Both the position numbers and the translations under genes were made by a program. A DNA stretch of 64,000 nucleotides from Acanthaster planci (taxonomy: Eukaryota > Echinodermata > Asteroidea > Valvatida > Acanthasteridae), in assembly GCF_001949145.1 (NCBI RefSeq), contig NW_019091362.1, positions 5,041,831 to 5,105,830 on the forward strand. The letters run 5' to 3'. Each line of letters opens with the position of its first letter. Within the stretch, counting starts at the first letter, position 1. Shown here piece by piece: positions 12,837-26,985 of the stretch. Below the pieces are notes generated by a model, which saw nothing but the letters and a program-made list of their open reading frames with translations, had not been told where the DNA came from and did no database searches.

Positions 12837-15800
12837 TTATCTATCCGAACCAGTCTGTTCTTAGAGTGTGCTAAAGTGCAGTTTAAGAGCAGTGTACGCA
12901 AGCGATCCTCACCGAAAATAGGGGTAGTTTGAAGACGTTTCTATAATGCTTTTCCATTTGCCATTCTTTGCTTTTACGGTTTAAGGTTAAGCTCTAATTC
13001 AGAATCGTCCTTATTTACAGACAAGCTTTCTTTTGGTGTGTACACAATAATAGCAACTGGAACCTCTAGTTAATGCACCTGGTAAGACTTTGTTGACCTA
13101 TTTAAGCCCACTCGTAGGCATTTGAATTCTTGAAAAAACGTGGAAGAAAATAAACTTCGCGTTAAGATTGGTTAAAACTCATTGAAACTATACATTTGTG
13201 TGCCCTTAGAGGGTTGTCATTAAAAACTACTCTCCAATCAAAATAAATAATAAACACAAGAAAGCAAAGTGCGAAGGGTGAGGAAGAATTCTTTGTTATA
13301 CACGTAGGGAAGTGTGTTTTAGGGGTCACCATAGTTTATTTGGCACGCCGCCCAGCCCCTTAGAAATGTATATCAAATGCCCACGAAGAAAGTGGGGTGG
13401 GTGCGCGAGTGACATAATCCCACTTCAGTGTGGACACCATAGAATGCTGTCGTGAAGGCCAATTACACGGTCGCACACCTGCCTGGAATTCGAGAAATTC
13501 GGGAGATATGGAATTACATGTAAAGACAATAAAAGAATAAAGAATTTTAATCATTTAATTGTAATCCAACCTGGACATTTGAACCCCCAACAGATGACGT
13601 GTAAATAAAACTGATAACATATAACTGAGACAGTTACATTTGGACTCTTTCACTGCCCGTCTTCCTTTGCCTTGGCGACCTTAAACTAATAATTTAAGTG
13701 GACCTCCTTAAGCCTGTCATTACATAAATAAGCACGTCATAATTGTTGTAAAACAGAATAATGCTCCCTGTTTTGACATAAAAACCACGAATGTTGATCG
13801 GGTGGAACTGTATCTGTAGATTTGATTTCAACGTGGTCATAACTACAACACAGCTAACTCAAAGGGTTCCAGGGTCACAACGAAGTCACGTGACATACCA
13901 CCAGACTGTAAGCGTGCTCGTACAGAAAATTACGTAGAAAAATTCCTCTGACAAACTCAACGTTTGCTTAAAGTATTGCAACCACATTGTTGTAATGGTT
14001 GGTATTTCCATTTGGGTAAAATGCATGGGGTCTTGCGGCTAAGCTGACGTATGGGGTAATGTAACAGAGCTTCCCTTTACCAGCTTTGCAGGATAATATC
14101 CATGGAATACTATGAAATGAACTGTCGTGTGTGCCGCATTGTCCGCAACCAAATATAGCGTGCACCTTTCCTGCGGTACACCTGCTTTAAAATTAAATCG
14201 TTGTGCTTATTTTAGATAACGTATACACTGACCGATGGAAACATGGTGCTAATTACTGGCAAATGCAATATGAGAATCGATTGTGGTCTGCCTATATATA
14301 GACTCTCGGCCGCTAGGGTTAGGCAAATGAAGTAGATATCAATTATACATCAAAAGATCACCGACTTTAACGATCTTAATACATCACGATAAACAAAATG
14401 ACCCACACTGGCTGTGCCTGTGAGCATGGCGCAGTGATGTTTAGCTGTTGCAAGTTTAGAATATGATGTTGGTGGACTGTCAGATGTTGCCAGTTCAGAA
14501 CTCTCCAGGCTACCTTGACATGCATGCACCTTGTAAAAGACAACATTGATTACCTACATTCTTTGACGTAGGACATTGTCCCCAGGAGGGCCAGAAATCA
14601 CGTGATGTATTCGTTCTACAAAATTCTACACATGACCTAATCCAGATCCCTGATGCTACTTTTAGAGGAAGTGTCAAAATCACAAACCAGCCGGGCCCCC
14701 CTCTCACTGTCTCAAGTCTGATCGTTTTGAAACATGGCACGCATACATCATCATCCACAAAAAAAGTTTCAATTAAATATCACATGGGGTTGGAGCATGG
14801 AAGAACAATATTTTTCAACGGACCTGTCTGGGAAAAATACGCGTTCCACGAGAACAGCATGTCCGATTTCCACCACTTTGGTCATAATTACCGTAAGATA
14901 TATCTGAAAATTGCTTTGCGTGTGAAAAAAAGCACTGCGACGACATTGGAGAAATATGGCGGGCGGGAATTCTGCACCGGCTCATTGAGGGTTAGAACTG
15001 AATAAAGGGTAGCACTCAGAGACAAGGTGCAGATTATTCAGGCTAAATATTTTTTCCCAGAGTGGTATAGGTAAAAGCATTACTTATGGAATTTCTCAAA
15101 CGGGGTCGTCAAGATCGTTGAAGATGTACTGATATACATAAATAGGATGATGCCCCACGCATCAAACGTGATACCCTGAATATCAACTGCAATTAACGTA
15201 AAGAAATGTCTTTTTTCCATTTCATGGGGGGCAAAACAGAATTATCTTCAATTACCAACAATGAAGTTCTTTTAGCATTTTGGAAACACTACAGCATAAG
15301 AGTCAATGGTTTTTACAGTCAAATCAGTGGAACGATAGTACACAATGGTATGTGGAACTTATATTTATTATTGTTATTGAAACTTATTATCATTCATTGA
15401 ACAACGGAATAAGTCTCTTTTGTTTAATGCAGGTAAACTTTAAAAGTGTACCTATAACAAAATTGACAGCAAATCGTCACCTTGGGAAGAATCTTAAAAA
15501 CACCTATCCCTTATCCAATGCAATAAATTTGGACGCTCGCTTGAAACATGCCCCTGTGTTTGTTTGTATGGCTTATTCATTTAATTAAACTGACCTAGCA
15601 CTTCAATTATGGAGGTTTTTTGTGAAGACTTAACCTCTCTCCATCGATCATGAAGTAATGAGTTAGCAAGGTTTGACAATAGATTGACAAATTACTGAAG
15701 CTGCTGACAATGAAAAGAAAAGACACAAGAAGGCTGTTAAGGGGAAAAGGCCTTTCTTTGTTCAAGTCACAAGAGACAGGCACGTCATTATTTACAAATA

Positions 15801-18800
15801 ATGTACATGTATGCAGAGATATTAAGCGTTGTGTTAGTAAATATCAAGGCGATGTTATCCGTTATTCATTTCAAAGAAACGTCTCAACACAATACTAAGT
15901 AATATGATGACTTTTACCACTGTTTCAATTCGCCTATTATTAACCAAGGATATTGATATATTGCAAGGCGTTTTGTCCGAGATCACCCCGGAAAAAGCTG
16001 GCATTTCTAAAATGTGTTAGGGTCCTATAGTTGAGAAAAGGTAATGGAAGTGTATTCCAAGCTCTGCACAAATACTTAGGTCTTGAGCACAATTTCCAGC
16101 GTTTGGTAAAAAGGATGTCATAGCACTTCTAATTGCTTGCTCAGTGACCATTTCAAACACAAGATTTTCTGTTGACATAGTTTTCTGCACAAGGAAACGT
16201 AACATGGACACTGGAAAGCAACGCCGAAGTGAATGAGACAGTAGAATTCAAAATGTGTGAAACGTGAACTTCATAGCATACATTATCACGCTCATCCGCT
16301 TGAGACATTTGTTCCTCCACATGCAAACGTATCCCAATTAGTACCACGAGGAATTTTGACGAAAACTAGTTAAAATGAATTCAACAAGGGAGGCATTAGT
16401 CATTAAGCACGACATGATATTGCGTAGGAATTTTGCCTGTCTGTGCAATCTTAAAATGATTCAAGAACTTACAAATAAAATTCCAGTTTTACCTCTCACC
16501 TTAACTGGTTACTAGAGGATTTTGCAGTAAACGATAAAGAAAAAAGAAAGAAATCAGGAAAGCAAGGTGCCTCCCAGTCTTACTTAAGTAGGAAGGCTAT
16601 TGACCAGAGTGAGATGTCAAGACATCAGCCTGTATTGTAACGCGATGCTGTATTTTATAAACCGAAGTCAGCGAATTCTTTACTCACTAACTGCAGCCTG
16701 TACAACTTCCATAAAGTGACTTATGCATTTTACCTTTCAAAACCCACAAATACTCATAAATCAATCATTTCCTTTTTTAACATGTCCATTAGATTCTGAA
16801 TATGACAACACATTCCCTCGTATCCAAGATACAGGAACACGAGACGCATGGTTCGGGTTCAATTGCAGCTTTAACTGTTACCCCCTTCCCCCAAACCCTT
16901 CGTTAGAACATTCAACCGCTGATGTAGTGTTATGCATTTTTAGCCAAGGTGACAAAGCTTAGGCTCTAGACAGCTACCACGGATAACTGAAAGTTTAACT
17001 GTTCTAAATCATCACTCTTGTTGTTGTACGCTTCTGAAGAAATGTAAACCATCTCCAGTGTGTGTTTAGGAGTGATTTGCGTAGTGTAAGTTGTAACTTT
17101 CCTAGGAAATAACGATATGTTGGAAGCTTAATACAAACCTTAAAAATGCACCTTTGTGTTTCATTGAATCTCATTTTGATTTTTGTTTTACTATTTCAAA
17201 AGGTGTTTTATTGCTTGTTATGCGAATACTGTTGCCGTATTCATGGGAAAAACCGTGAACTCATCCCAAGACGAAACCCTGCATGTGACATTGGTGTGTA
17301 CATAAAAACTCCTTTTTCAAAGATCTTAAATACATGGTATTTCTCTGAATTTGTTTCCGTGAGAAAAAATTCTAAGTTCACAATCCGAACAGAAAAAAAC
17401 TATGCGCTGAATTAAGTCTTCCATGAATGCCCCACAACATCGCCCTCAGTTGTCCAGGAAAGCATAGATAATTTTAAATACATGTATATAAAATTTAAAA
17501 GTACACCTTTCAATGCAATTCACACAAAAAGGGATGAAAGCAATTTTTACAAATTGAAGAACATACAGTTGCAAAAAAATTGTGTCTTAGCAACAATCAT
17601 TACAACTACACTTCAATCAGATGCACTCTGTTATTTTTTGTAAGGAAGACCTGAGAAATCCAACAGATTTTTGGGACCCATTTTAGTGTCTATTTCCCCA
17701 ACGTAATAATTTTTTTGTGGACACTAAGCAGAATGTATCTAGCTCTCAAATATTTAAAAATTAACAGAAACGATTCAACAAAGCTTTGGTGAATTCATTA
17801 AAATTCATATAACTAATTAGAAAATTCATTGAAAGTTCCTTACGCCTCTTTGTTATTAGGCACAGTTGCAGGATTAATAATTCAGATGAAAATTGGAATT
17901 TGTTCACCATTACAAACGCATCATTTATCAATGAAGCTTTTTCTTAAATTTAAACTAAGTAAAATAAAACTTAGGCGCAGTGTCTCTTTTCATGTGACAG
18001 TTAGCCATTCTTAAAACTGTATTTTAAATCTTGAACAGCTTTAATCCTAAGATTTGAGCGGGTTATTCCTGACAAAGGTGACGTGGCAATTTACAAGGTC
18101 ATCATTTAATGTAGCTTTTGGTGAGGTTGGGCATAAAATCATTATCCTCTTTGAAAACAAAAATGTCAATACCAGCGTAGTTTACTTTGTGTAAAAATAA
18201 AGAAGTTTTTCTCCTATAACTGTACTGTCTTAACACGTATGGTAAAATCGTTACTTAAATAGTACTCATATGAACTTTCTATTCAGGGGAACCACAAATG
18301 AGCTGACCCACATACAATATACAGAAACACAAAGACAACTATCGACGGGAAAGTTCTTGAAACGGCTTGGCGTCAGAATGTGATTACCAAGAAACGGGGC
18401 AGGACATCTCAGCCGAGACTCTCAGCACCCCAAATCAAATTACAACGCTCAGAAAATGAAAATAATATCATTTGACGCGGTAACAATTAGGTTGACTACG
18501 GAGGCCTAGGGTGATTTATCGGCCACGGCACACCGAGTTCCTGGCCTCCGAGATAGTCGTCGCGGCAATACGATAACGATGGTTTATTTAGACCATTGGG
18601 AAGGGGGGGGGATACCAAATTGAATCAGTTCGAGGAGCAAGCCCTGAGAAGAACATAACGGGGCAGACAATCAGAATGGCAATCTATAGAAGGGTAGTCA
18701 GTTGTCAGTACATGTCTTCAGTTTGGCTGATGTTAATATTTCCTGTTACGAAGGTTTAAAGATTGTTATAATCTTGTCCTCTCTCCCTAAAAAGACAGTC

Positions 18801-21800
18801 TCTCAGTCTTAATATTTCAGGTTTGGAACGGCATCAACGGAGGCTTATACACTCTAAAGATATCGTACAAATTTTTCACATTTGCTTATATCGGCAATGC
18901 ATCTATAAAGACATTTCCCTTGAATTTTATAACCAAATCGACCCTGTTGCAACTTGTGTTATGGTTGTTCATCATAGCCCAGAATTTTGTCACATATTTT
19001 CCCTCTTTAGCAAACGTCATCCCGTCTTGGAGTTGACCAATCGCATTTTGTCATTTACAATGCTGAAGACTGCTCATTCAGACGTATTATCTACCAGTTT
19101 TACCCATACAGTCTATACCAAGATTGAGTTTGGTTGACTAATTTGCACTTGTTTGACTAGTTGATGATTGGTGCGACTTTTATCCGAGTGATATCGTTTT
19201 AGCAAATATACTTTGTCCAACCTGCAACCTACAATGCTTGTGCCAAAGAAAACTCATCTGCTGCTTGGCAGAAGGGCGCATTTAAACCATTTGTTGCAAT
19301 AAAATCATTTCAATAGGAGGTAAATATCTGTAACGAATTTGCAGATTTACAAACACAAAATAAAACAGGCATTGTTAAAGTATTTTTAAGGCCTTCTTTG
19401 TGAAAAAACTTGCCTCCGTCATAGGCGTTATTTCCGTATACGTAGTATACTAACAGAAATCGTTGGCATTGCGACACGATCTTTTCCCCCTTTTTTTTTT
19501 TAGATAATTTGTAACGATTGCCAATATGCGCGACAAGTCACCACTTACTGGCTAGCACCCCGCCAAAAGAGGTTAGATTACCGAGAACAAATGCGTCTTT
19601 GGCGTCAGTTTCCCTGCCACCCAAGCTATCACTTATAGGCAACGAGAAGTTACATTTTACCCTGGAGACGTCATTAAACAAATGGCTCTTTATACCCGGT
19701 ACAATATTCTCTTCGAAAGCGGTCATCTGTTTTTATCAATGAGAGTCGAGTTGCCTCTTTCAGTGGGTGAATCATTCACAAGGTTTTAACTTCAACCAGT
19801 GTGCTATCTGACGGTGTCAGTGGAGTTTGTGAAAATTATTTTGATATTATCATTCAGTTAGCGGCAAACTGCTTCTAAAGTCACAATCTGCATGCGCTGA
19901 CACGGGCAAATTCGGACCACTTCATCTTCACCAGTTACCGGATACATAATTGTTGATTCTCTTATTCTGCCTAGTCGGTGTTCGATATAGTCTCTTCTTT
20001 CAACAACATTGAAACATTTTAAACATGAACGACAAAAATTTCCACAATCTGACTGCTGGAGATGATGTTGAGAAACAAACTTGTATGATGTAATAAGGGA
20101 GAAAACGTTGAAACTGGTATCCGTGGCACCACTGCTTCCGCTACAAACGTACAAGTACATGAACATGAACACGTTTGTGTGCTGGGTCTAATGTGCCGCA
20201 TTATCTCTTTTTCGTCGAGAGTTTGTTCTCTTTTCTTCATGATTTACAATAATGCCGAAATCATGCGTCATTGGTGAATGCACAAATTCTACTAAAGAAC
20301 TGGGATTGAAATTCTTCGGAAGAATGACAGCGTTCTTCAAGTTCGTGCTGTTGTCCACGGCTACGTGTGCCACGTATGCCTAAAACACATGTACTGTGGT
20401 ATTTCCTCTCTCCACGGTACTAAAATACATTACAAAAATCAATATTCATTAGATGCTAATGAGTCATGACGACACCTCCATTTTCACAATACTTGAGTGG
20501 ACTAACAGGGAAAATGGGTACAAAACTATGTTCAATTAACATAAAAATGTGTATTGCAGGGGAAATATTGACAAGTGCCACTTTTATTGGACTTGGCTCT
20601 TCTGAATAAGATTCAATATGAGAAAAGTTAGCATCGCTGGACTTGGTCTTTAAGTCGAACGCGTCCAAGACTTCCAGGCCATGCACGGCAAGTTACAGTC
20701 CCTTTAAATCCAAGCTGGACACTGTATTGATCAGTTCACTTCGCTGATGGCTGTACAACTAAAGGGTGGAACGCTAATAGCTAATAATGTACTTAATAGT
20801 ATGCTACAGGCCTGGAACCAGCGATAGATTTAAGTCAAGCAACCCTCCGGCTTCTGCTGAAATGACGTCATCAAGAATGAGTTTGAATCGTGCCGTCTCT
20901 AAACGTCAAGTGAGGTCGATCTATTTTAATGGAAAAAAATCTAGAGGACAACCAGAAAAAATACTTTTGGAGGAAAGGAAAATCCTTATAAATCATGATG
21001 GATGTATGGATTCAGTAATCTATAACTTGTCTGGCGGAATGTTGCTCATAAGTTTGAACACGTTGGAGGCCTCCTACACTACTGTCGACATTTCGGAGGA
21101 GTTTCTGTTTTCGGGGTAAAACAATCCTACTCTTAGCTAGGCAAATAAAAATTCAAAAGCCTACTGACTGAATTAGCCTGGCCGAATGCTTCAAGGCCAT
21201 GGTGACCTGAAAAAAAGGATTGACAGTAAGATAAATGCTGTACCATGTATATTAATTCAAAACCAGCTTTGTTCAGGAAGATTGGGAATGCGCATACTTA
21301 TTTTACAATTTAAAATGTCGATGAGTCTTGACTGACTGACTAAACTGAACTTTAGAAATCAAACTGTTTCAGTTCTTTCAGTGCTACCGATATTTTCGTC
21401 ATAAAGGGTTTGCTGTTTTTTACCAACCCCAGAGGATGGCGTCAGTTGCATTGGAAAACGATTTCACTACGTCGAATATGTGATGCCGGCAACCACATCC
21501 TTTTAATACCTTCTCGTTCTAGACTTAGTGACTCTTGATTGCCAACTTTGCGTTAAAACAAAGATGTACTTGATAGGCAGAAACCATACTTGTTCAACAA
21601 AATTGGCACAATTTTTAGCATGACAAAAATGCACGATCGTTATTTGACTTTAAACGTTTCATTAGATATTAGAGAGAATTTTGAAGATAGTTTAAAAAGG
21701 ATGGGTCGGCGAAGGCTTAAATGCTATCCGTAAATCCAAAAGCAACCAGTATGACAGTTCTGTGCTCTGCATGATATGAGAATAGGTAATAAAAGAATGA

Positions 21801-24365
21801 AAAGCAATGAGCCAATTGTAACTGAACTAGTTGTGTGGTGGAGATTTCGTACATTCCTCGTCCAGCGAAAATTGTAAACTTTCCACATCTGCCTGTTGGT
21901 GAATGCCTCATTAACCATATGCTGTCAGTTTTAACCTTTGTCTCATTTTGGACCAACACGATTCCAAACTGTTGAAATTGCAGTGAATACGGTATCAAGT
22001 AATCGATATGCATCCAGTTTCCCAAGGTTTCCCCTGGCAAAACGCAGGTCTTTGATCAAATTGACAAATAATAAACTGTCGCTGTATACTCAATTGCTTT
22101 GCCTGAAAAACAAACTGACGACATGAATTCAATATTGACCACACGAGAGGATAATAAATTGCCGTGACGAAGCACACAAACCGTCAAAACGTCATAGCAT
22201 TGTCGGGTTTATGGACTGTTTAGCTTGTCAAATGTAAGATACGAGTCTGAAAAAAGCAGTTTAACAGCCGCCCTCGTGTCTTTTAGGTTGATTTCAAACG
22301 GTAAATTAGTAGCAGTCCATGTTTACTAATCCAGCTCGGCCTGAAATCCACATTGGTGGAATTAACTTCGTTATTTACAGCAAAGGCACATAAGGTGCCT
22401 AAGAAGCAGTTGAACTTCATTTGTTCAAACCAAAAGTTACAAAAGGACTCTATAGCAACCGTTTTTTCTCTCAACGTCACCGAGTTTTCATGATTGGTTT
22501 TGCGGGAATTCCCATTTTCAAGACAGAAACCAGACCACTTTCGTTGACTTCATGCATCTAAAGAGGTATCATGAGAGTCCTTTTGTCCCAGACCTTTTCA
22601 CTGCTGGGGATGGGGTAAAATTTGTCTTAAGATCTTAGCTGTCCCCTGTTCAATATATATTGAACTTGGCAATGAATTTAATTCCTCTGGGGACGTTATT
22701 GTTATAATCAATCATAGTTCCACTCGCATGTATCTTGACCAGTGTACTGTGCACGATGCAGGAGTGCGGATTCTGACCTTGCTGTACATTGTATCATTTT
22801 TAAGGCTATGGGAGACCTCTTTTTGAAGATTTGAGAACGGAGAGGGGATGACATGCCTCAGCTCGACGAAGAACATCCTTTGATTACAGACGGATTTTTG
22901 TAATGTCGCTACTCGAATTGTTACACGTTGGGGCCCATGTTATAGACCGATTCTCTTGCAGTCGGCCATTCTTCTAGCCTGCTTTCACGAATGCCAATTA
23001 CTCGAAAGAGTAGTCTTGGATTTATCCAGCAATAAATGCAAATTAAGTATACTTCAGCATGTAGGTATTCTGATGATCAGGTAGTATCCTCTGCCCCGTG
23101 CTAAGATAAAGGAATGGAAAATACGTAAGGTTCCATGTACATTTCACTTATGTTTCAACCTGGCTGAGATGTTATTATAGACGTTCTAACTAATGGCGAA
23201 CGGGCCGAAAACAAATCTCGGCCTTCTAAAATTAGACACAAACCGGTGATTTTTTTTACGTGCTGCCGTGGGTGAGATGCACGCAAACCTATAAGGTGAC
23301 CTTTTGGAGGCATATGAAACCAGTGGTCATCTTCTCGTCTGACAGTGACGTCAGCAGTTGGCACCATGCATCCAGAAAGAGTGATATTTGAACAGGCCAA
23401 TTTTCCCTGACAATCGAATGGGGGACGGACCTGCCAGTGGTAAAGACAGCGCGCGATGAAAACGTATAAAACACGTCCATTCACAAGTATCCTTTTTTGT
23501 TTTTGGCAGTAAAAATCACAATGGTAGGGACTTTTACCTGATTGACCGAATCATAAGTGCATTATAATTACAATCACTTGACATCATTTTTGATATTTAT
23601 GGTACTGATCAATAAGGAACAAAATAAAATGCATCTGACTTCAGGCAATACCTTCACTTTGATTGAGAGACTAGGGTCCTTGGTGAATTCAAAAATTATT
23701 GTTGCCCTTCCGCAAATTTTGTTTGCATGAACGCCAATTTTAAAGATTAACAAACGGTATCCAAAATTATGACTAATTGACAAGAATAATGAACAACACG
23801 TTGTTGTCTTTGTAGCCACAGAAAAAAGTGCCATGAATTTATTTCGATCATTTGAGGATGAACAACTTGTTTTTACTGCAACTTCCGACAATCAAGTTGT
23901 TTTACGTGACAGTCGTTAATAACATCGTATGTTTTAGTCAACATTTTAAACGAAAATCTAGCCATTAATTAGCCAATTATTGGCTGTGAAATATTTTGCA
24001 GTAAACTCTATTAACTAATTAAAGAGGTATTTAGTTATTGGAACCTAAACGTAAATGCCACCCCTTGTATTAGACGATTGTTATCAACCTTAAATAATTT
24101 TATGTGAGTGCACTATCTTTTAATAGATTCTTGGTATGACACAACTACGAGATCTAAATATGACCCTTTGTGAAGTTCTTGTTATATCTATGCCCTTTAA
24201 AGATACATCCTCAAACTTATAGGAGATATAAAAAAGAAAGTCACCACCATTTGTTTATACATCCCCTTCTGCCTCGGCAGTGGATTTTCTTTATGAAGGA
24301 TCCGACTGCACAAGAAGTGAATTAGGTGTTGGACATCCTAATCTTCAGCGGTGTTCCTCTTCAAT
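12837..24365. other. Long gene-free intergenic stretch
   Basis: No open frame here shows a known domain. The longest frames are a 110-codon plus-strand frame at 20787-21119, a 109-codon minus-strand frame at 23155-23484, and 104-107-codon frames near 18823, 19858 and 21717. None has credible splice-site framing or a recognisable product. An imperfect 13-pair hairpin lies at 18494-18558 (GACTACGGAGGCC against GGCCTCCG-AGA-TAGTC), beside a poly-G run near 18603. Some segments may be regulatory, but I cannot support any one of them. Confidence 0.45.
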
Positions 24366-24398
24366 GTAGGTTTTGGCTGTATTACAGCCAAAACCTAC
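24366..24398. repeat. Perfect 16+1+16 palindrome
   Basis: GTAGGTTTTGGCTGTA, a single T, then its exact reverse complement TACAGCCAAAACCTAC. Thirty-two of 33 bases pair. It is followed at once by an A-rich run (24401-24418). No TA or other target duplication is evident. It may be a foldback relic, a protein-binding palindrome or an inverted duplication. It is too small for a normal microRNA precursor. Confidence 0.8.
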
Positions 24399-26361
24399 TT
24401 TAAAAAAACAAAACAAAACTATGTGCAAGAAAAGGTATATGCTTTTATTCGCTTCTTTCGGTATTTTGCATGCGTAGCACGGGACATTTCCTGGAGCATA
24501 AAGCGAACTCGCGTACAATAGTGAACCACGCTTCTCTGTTTGCAGACTATTATCCAAACTCAATTTCACACTTCCCAAGATTGATTAATGTATTCAATAT
24601 CATATTCCACTTTGAGTCAGTGCTCTAGTTTTAGTCTGATTTACCTCCTTGTCTGCAAAGGTAATAAAAATCAGTATTTACATCCGCAAAGTCATTATCG
24701 GAGACTAAATTCAATTTCCGCTTTTCTTAAAGTTATATGAGGCCTGTCCGCATGACACAGTAACGTGATGAATTCTGTAACTGTACGCTACTCGACATTT
24801 TGCTGAAACGTTAATCATAAACTTAATTCTTTTTGTTTTGTAACATTTGCCGAAAAGATTGTGCAAATGTTTCATGACATGTTTATATGCTTTCGATAAT
24901 TATGTCAAAATTCATTGGCTAAACCTTTTAACTAACACACTTTCAACTAAATTTTCATTAATGTTAATTGAATTAAAAAATGGCATTGGAAATGAAAGTG
25001 GACATACCACATAATGACAGAGAATTCGTCTGTTTTAAGGCATAATTAACCCTATTACGCAGAAATGGCCTGTAAATACGATGTAATGACTCGTTATAGC
25101 CAGAAAGAAAAACATAAATGGGTAATTTTGTTTTAACTTATTGCATCGTCATCCACTAGGCAACATATAAACTACATCAAGCGTTTACAAACATGATTTC
25201 ATTGAAATTTCTGTTCTTCAATTACTGCTTCGAAAACTTCAAATCAAAATTGGAATAGGTCGAATATGACTTTAACATGTCCGTGGACACATCTACTTCG
25301 TTATAGTAATTATTTCTGTTTTATATAAGTTTGTCAAGGTTCAATTTGACTTTTATTCTATTACATACTATTGTAGCGCTTATAATACTTTGTGTTATGC
25401 TTTCAGTTTTTATTTCAATGACTGTGAAATTTCTGAAGTTGTCCAAAAATAATTTGGCTGAACCCAATTCTTGTATTTCATTGCGTTAAATTTTTAACCG
25501 GACAACAGACAAATCTACATACCACGAACGTCACTTGACACGGACACCGAATCAAATGTGCAGAGTTATGTATGATGGCATTCTATTTTGAGTCAATAAA
25601 TCTTTAAAATACAAACACGACCAGAATATCAGAAAGATTCGCCATATCGAGGATTACAATAGCACTGTACTTAGCTTTGCTAAATGAAACCACCTACTGT
25701 ATTGCAACACCTATCAGCGTTGATCTTATTCATGTCTGGTTAATGAGCAAGTTGTCTGATGTTTTACAATATAGATTTCGGGTATCTCGCGTTTGTGCTT
25801 AACAATCTTTCAATCCGGAACATGACTACCAATGCTCCTTGCTGAACTCTTCCTTCAGCGGCAAAACACATTTTGCCATTCCAGTGGGACGAGAGTTTAT
25901 TAATGTACATGCATAAGATATATATGGGGGGATCTAAAAAAAAAGGCTTTTGAGAAGGCTTATCTGTTTTGCCTCTGCAGAAAATACTAAATAAACTCGA
26001 ATGCTTTTATCGCAGGAGCGTTTATTTTTTTTCGGTGCAAATTTTTATGCTTTGTCACCCAAGTGGGCTGGCACAAACACAGCTCTCTGCAGGCACCTCT
26101 GAATCACGTTTATCTTCATGCCAAGTCTTTTTTGTCATTGCAAGCCTTTACAAGAAAGCGACTAATATAATTTGCTTCTATGAATCACCATGAACACGCT
26201 AGCTAGAAAAGTTTCGATATGAAGTCATCATGCGCTCAGTTAAAATTCAAGTAACATGTTTTCTTTTTTCCCTCGATCTCCACTGCATGCATATAAAACG
26301 GCTCAGATTATTCCTACAATGTTGATGGACAGCCCTTAGAGGCCATGCTGAATTAATTCCT
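24399..26361. other. Gene-free DNA downstream of the peptide gene
   Basis: AT-rich sequence with no recognised exon on either strand. It is the 3' flank of the minus-strand peptide gene and may include a longer 3' untranslated region if the poly(A) signal at 26362-26367 is not the one used. Confidence 0.45.
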
Positions 26362-26367
26362 TTTATT
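26362..26367 (-). terminator. Candidate poly(A) signal of the peptide gene
   Basis: AATAAA on the minus strand (TTTATT on plus). It is the first canonical hexamer after the stop codon of the coding exon, giving a 3' untranslated region of about 640 nt. A CATAAA variant lies nearer, at about 26653, and could be used instead. No cleavage-site data are available. Confidence 0.4.
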
Positions 26368-26985
26368 TTTTACATCACTTGGACTTTTGAACGAAGTAAC
26401 TTTCATAGGTGAACATGCTGACAATAAATAAAGTGATAAATATCCGTCTACAAGTGAGCTGTCAACAGATTTAACTGAAAACAAAAATGTAGAAAGACTA
26501 TTTCGGGAAACTTTCAGATTTCTATCATGGTACTTGTTTTAAAGGAAATCTAAATGGTCTTACTCTCTTGTTACGTACGCTGACTGTGCCTCTGCCGAAT
26601 TACATTCCGTACTTAAGTTTTAAAACTAAAAGAAATCACGAACCTAACAGCATTTATGGTAAAGCATTTGAATAGCAGTTTCAGGCTGCCATTCGGGCTT
26701 CCCTTTCAATCAGCACACACCAGAGTCTATTTGCGTATTGGTTCTTTAAATCAATTTGCACTATCACATTGATATCGTCAATCCTTTATATTTCCCATAG
26801 TCCATCTTTTGTTGTATTTGTCTTCCTGGTGCTTGATATCTGTTTCTTTTTGCGTTGGTCACTTTGTCTATTACACTTTTGTAAGTCTCTCTGTCGTAGA
26901 ATGCAGGTCCAGGGTTGGTCAGCGTCGTCGTGGTTGAGATGAGGGAGTTGGAACCAAAAATAGACATTTTGAATCGCGAGCATCA

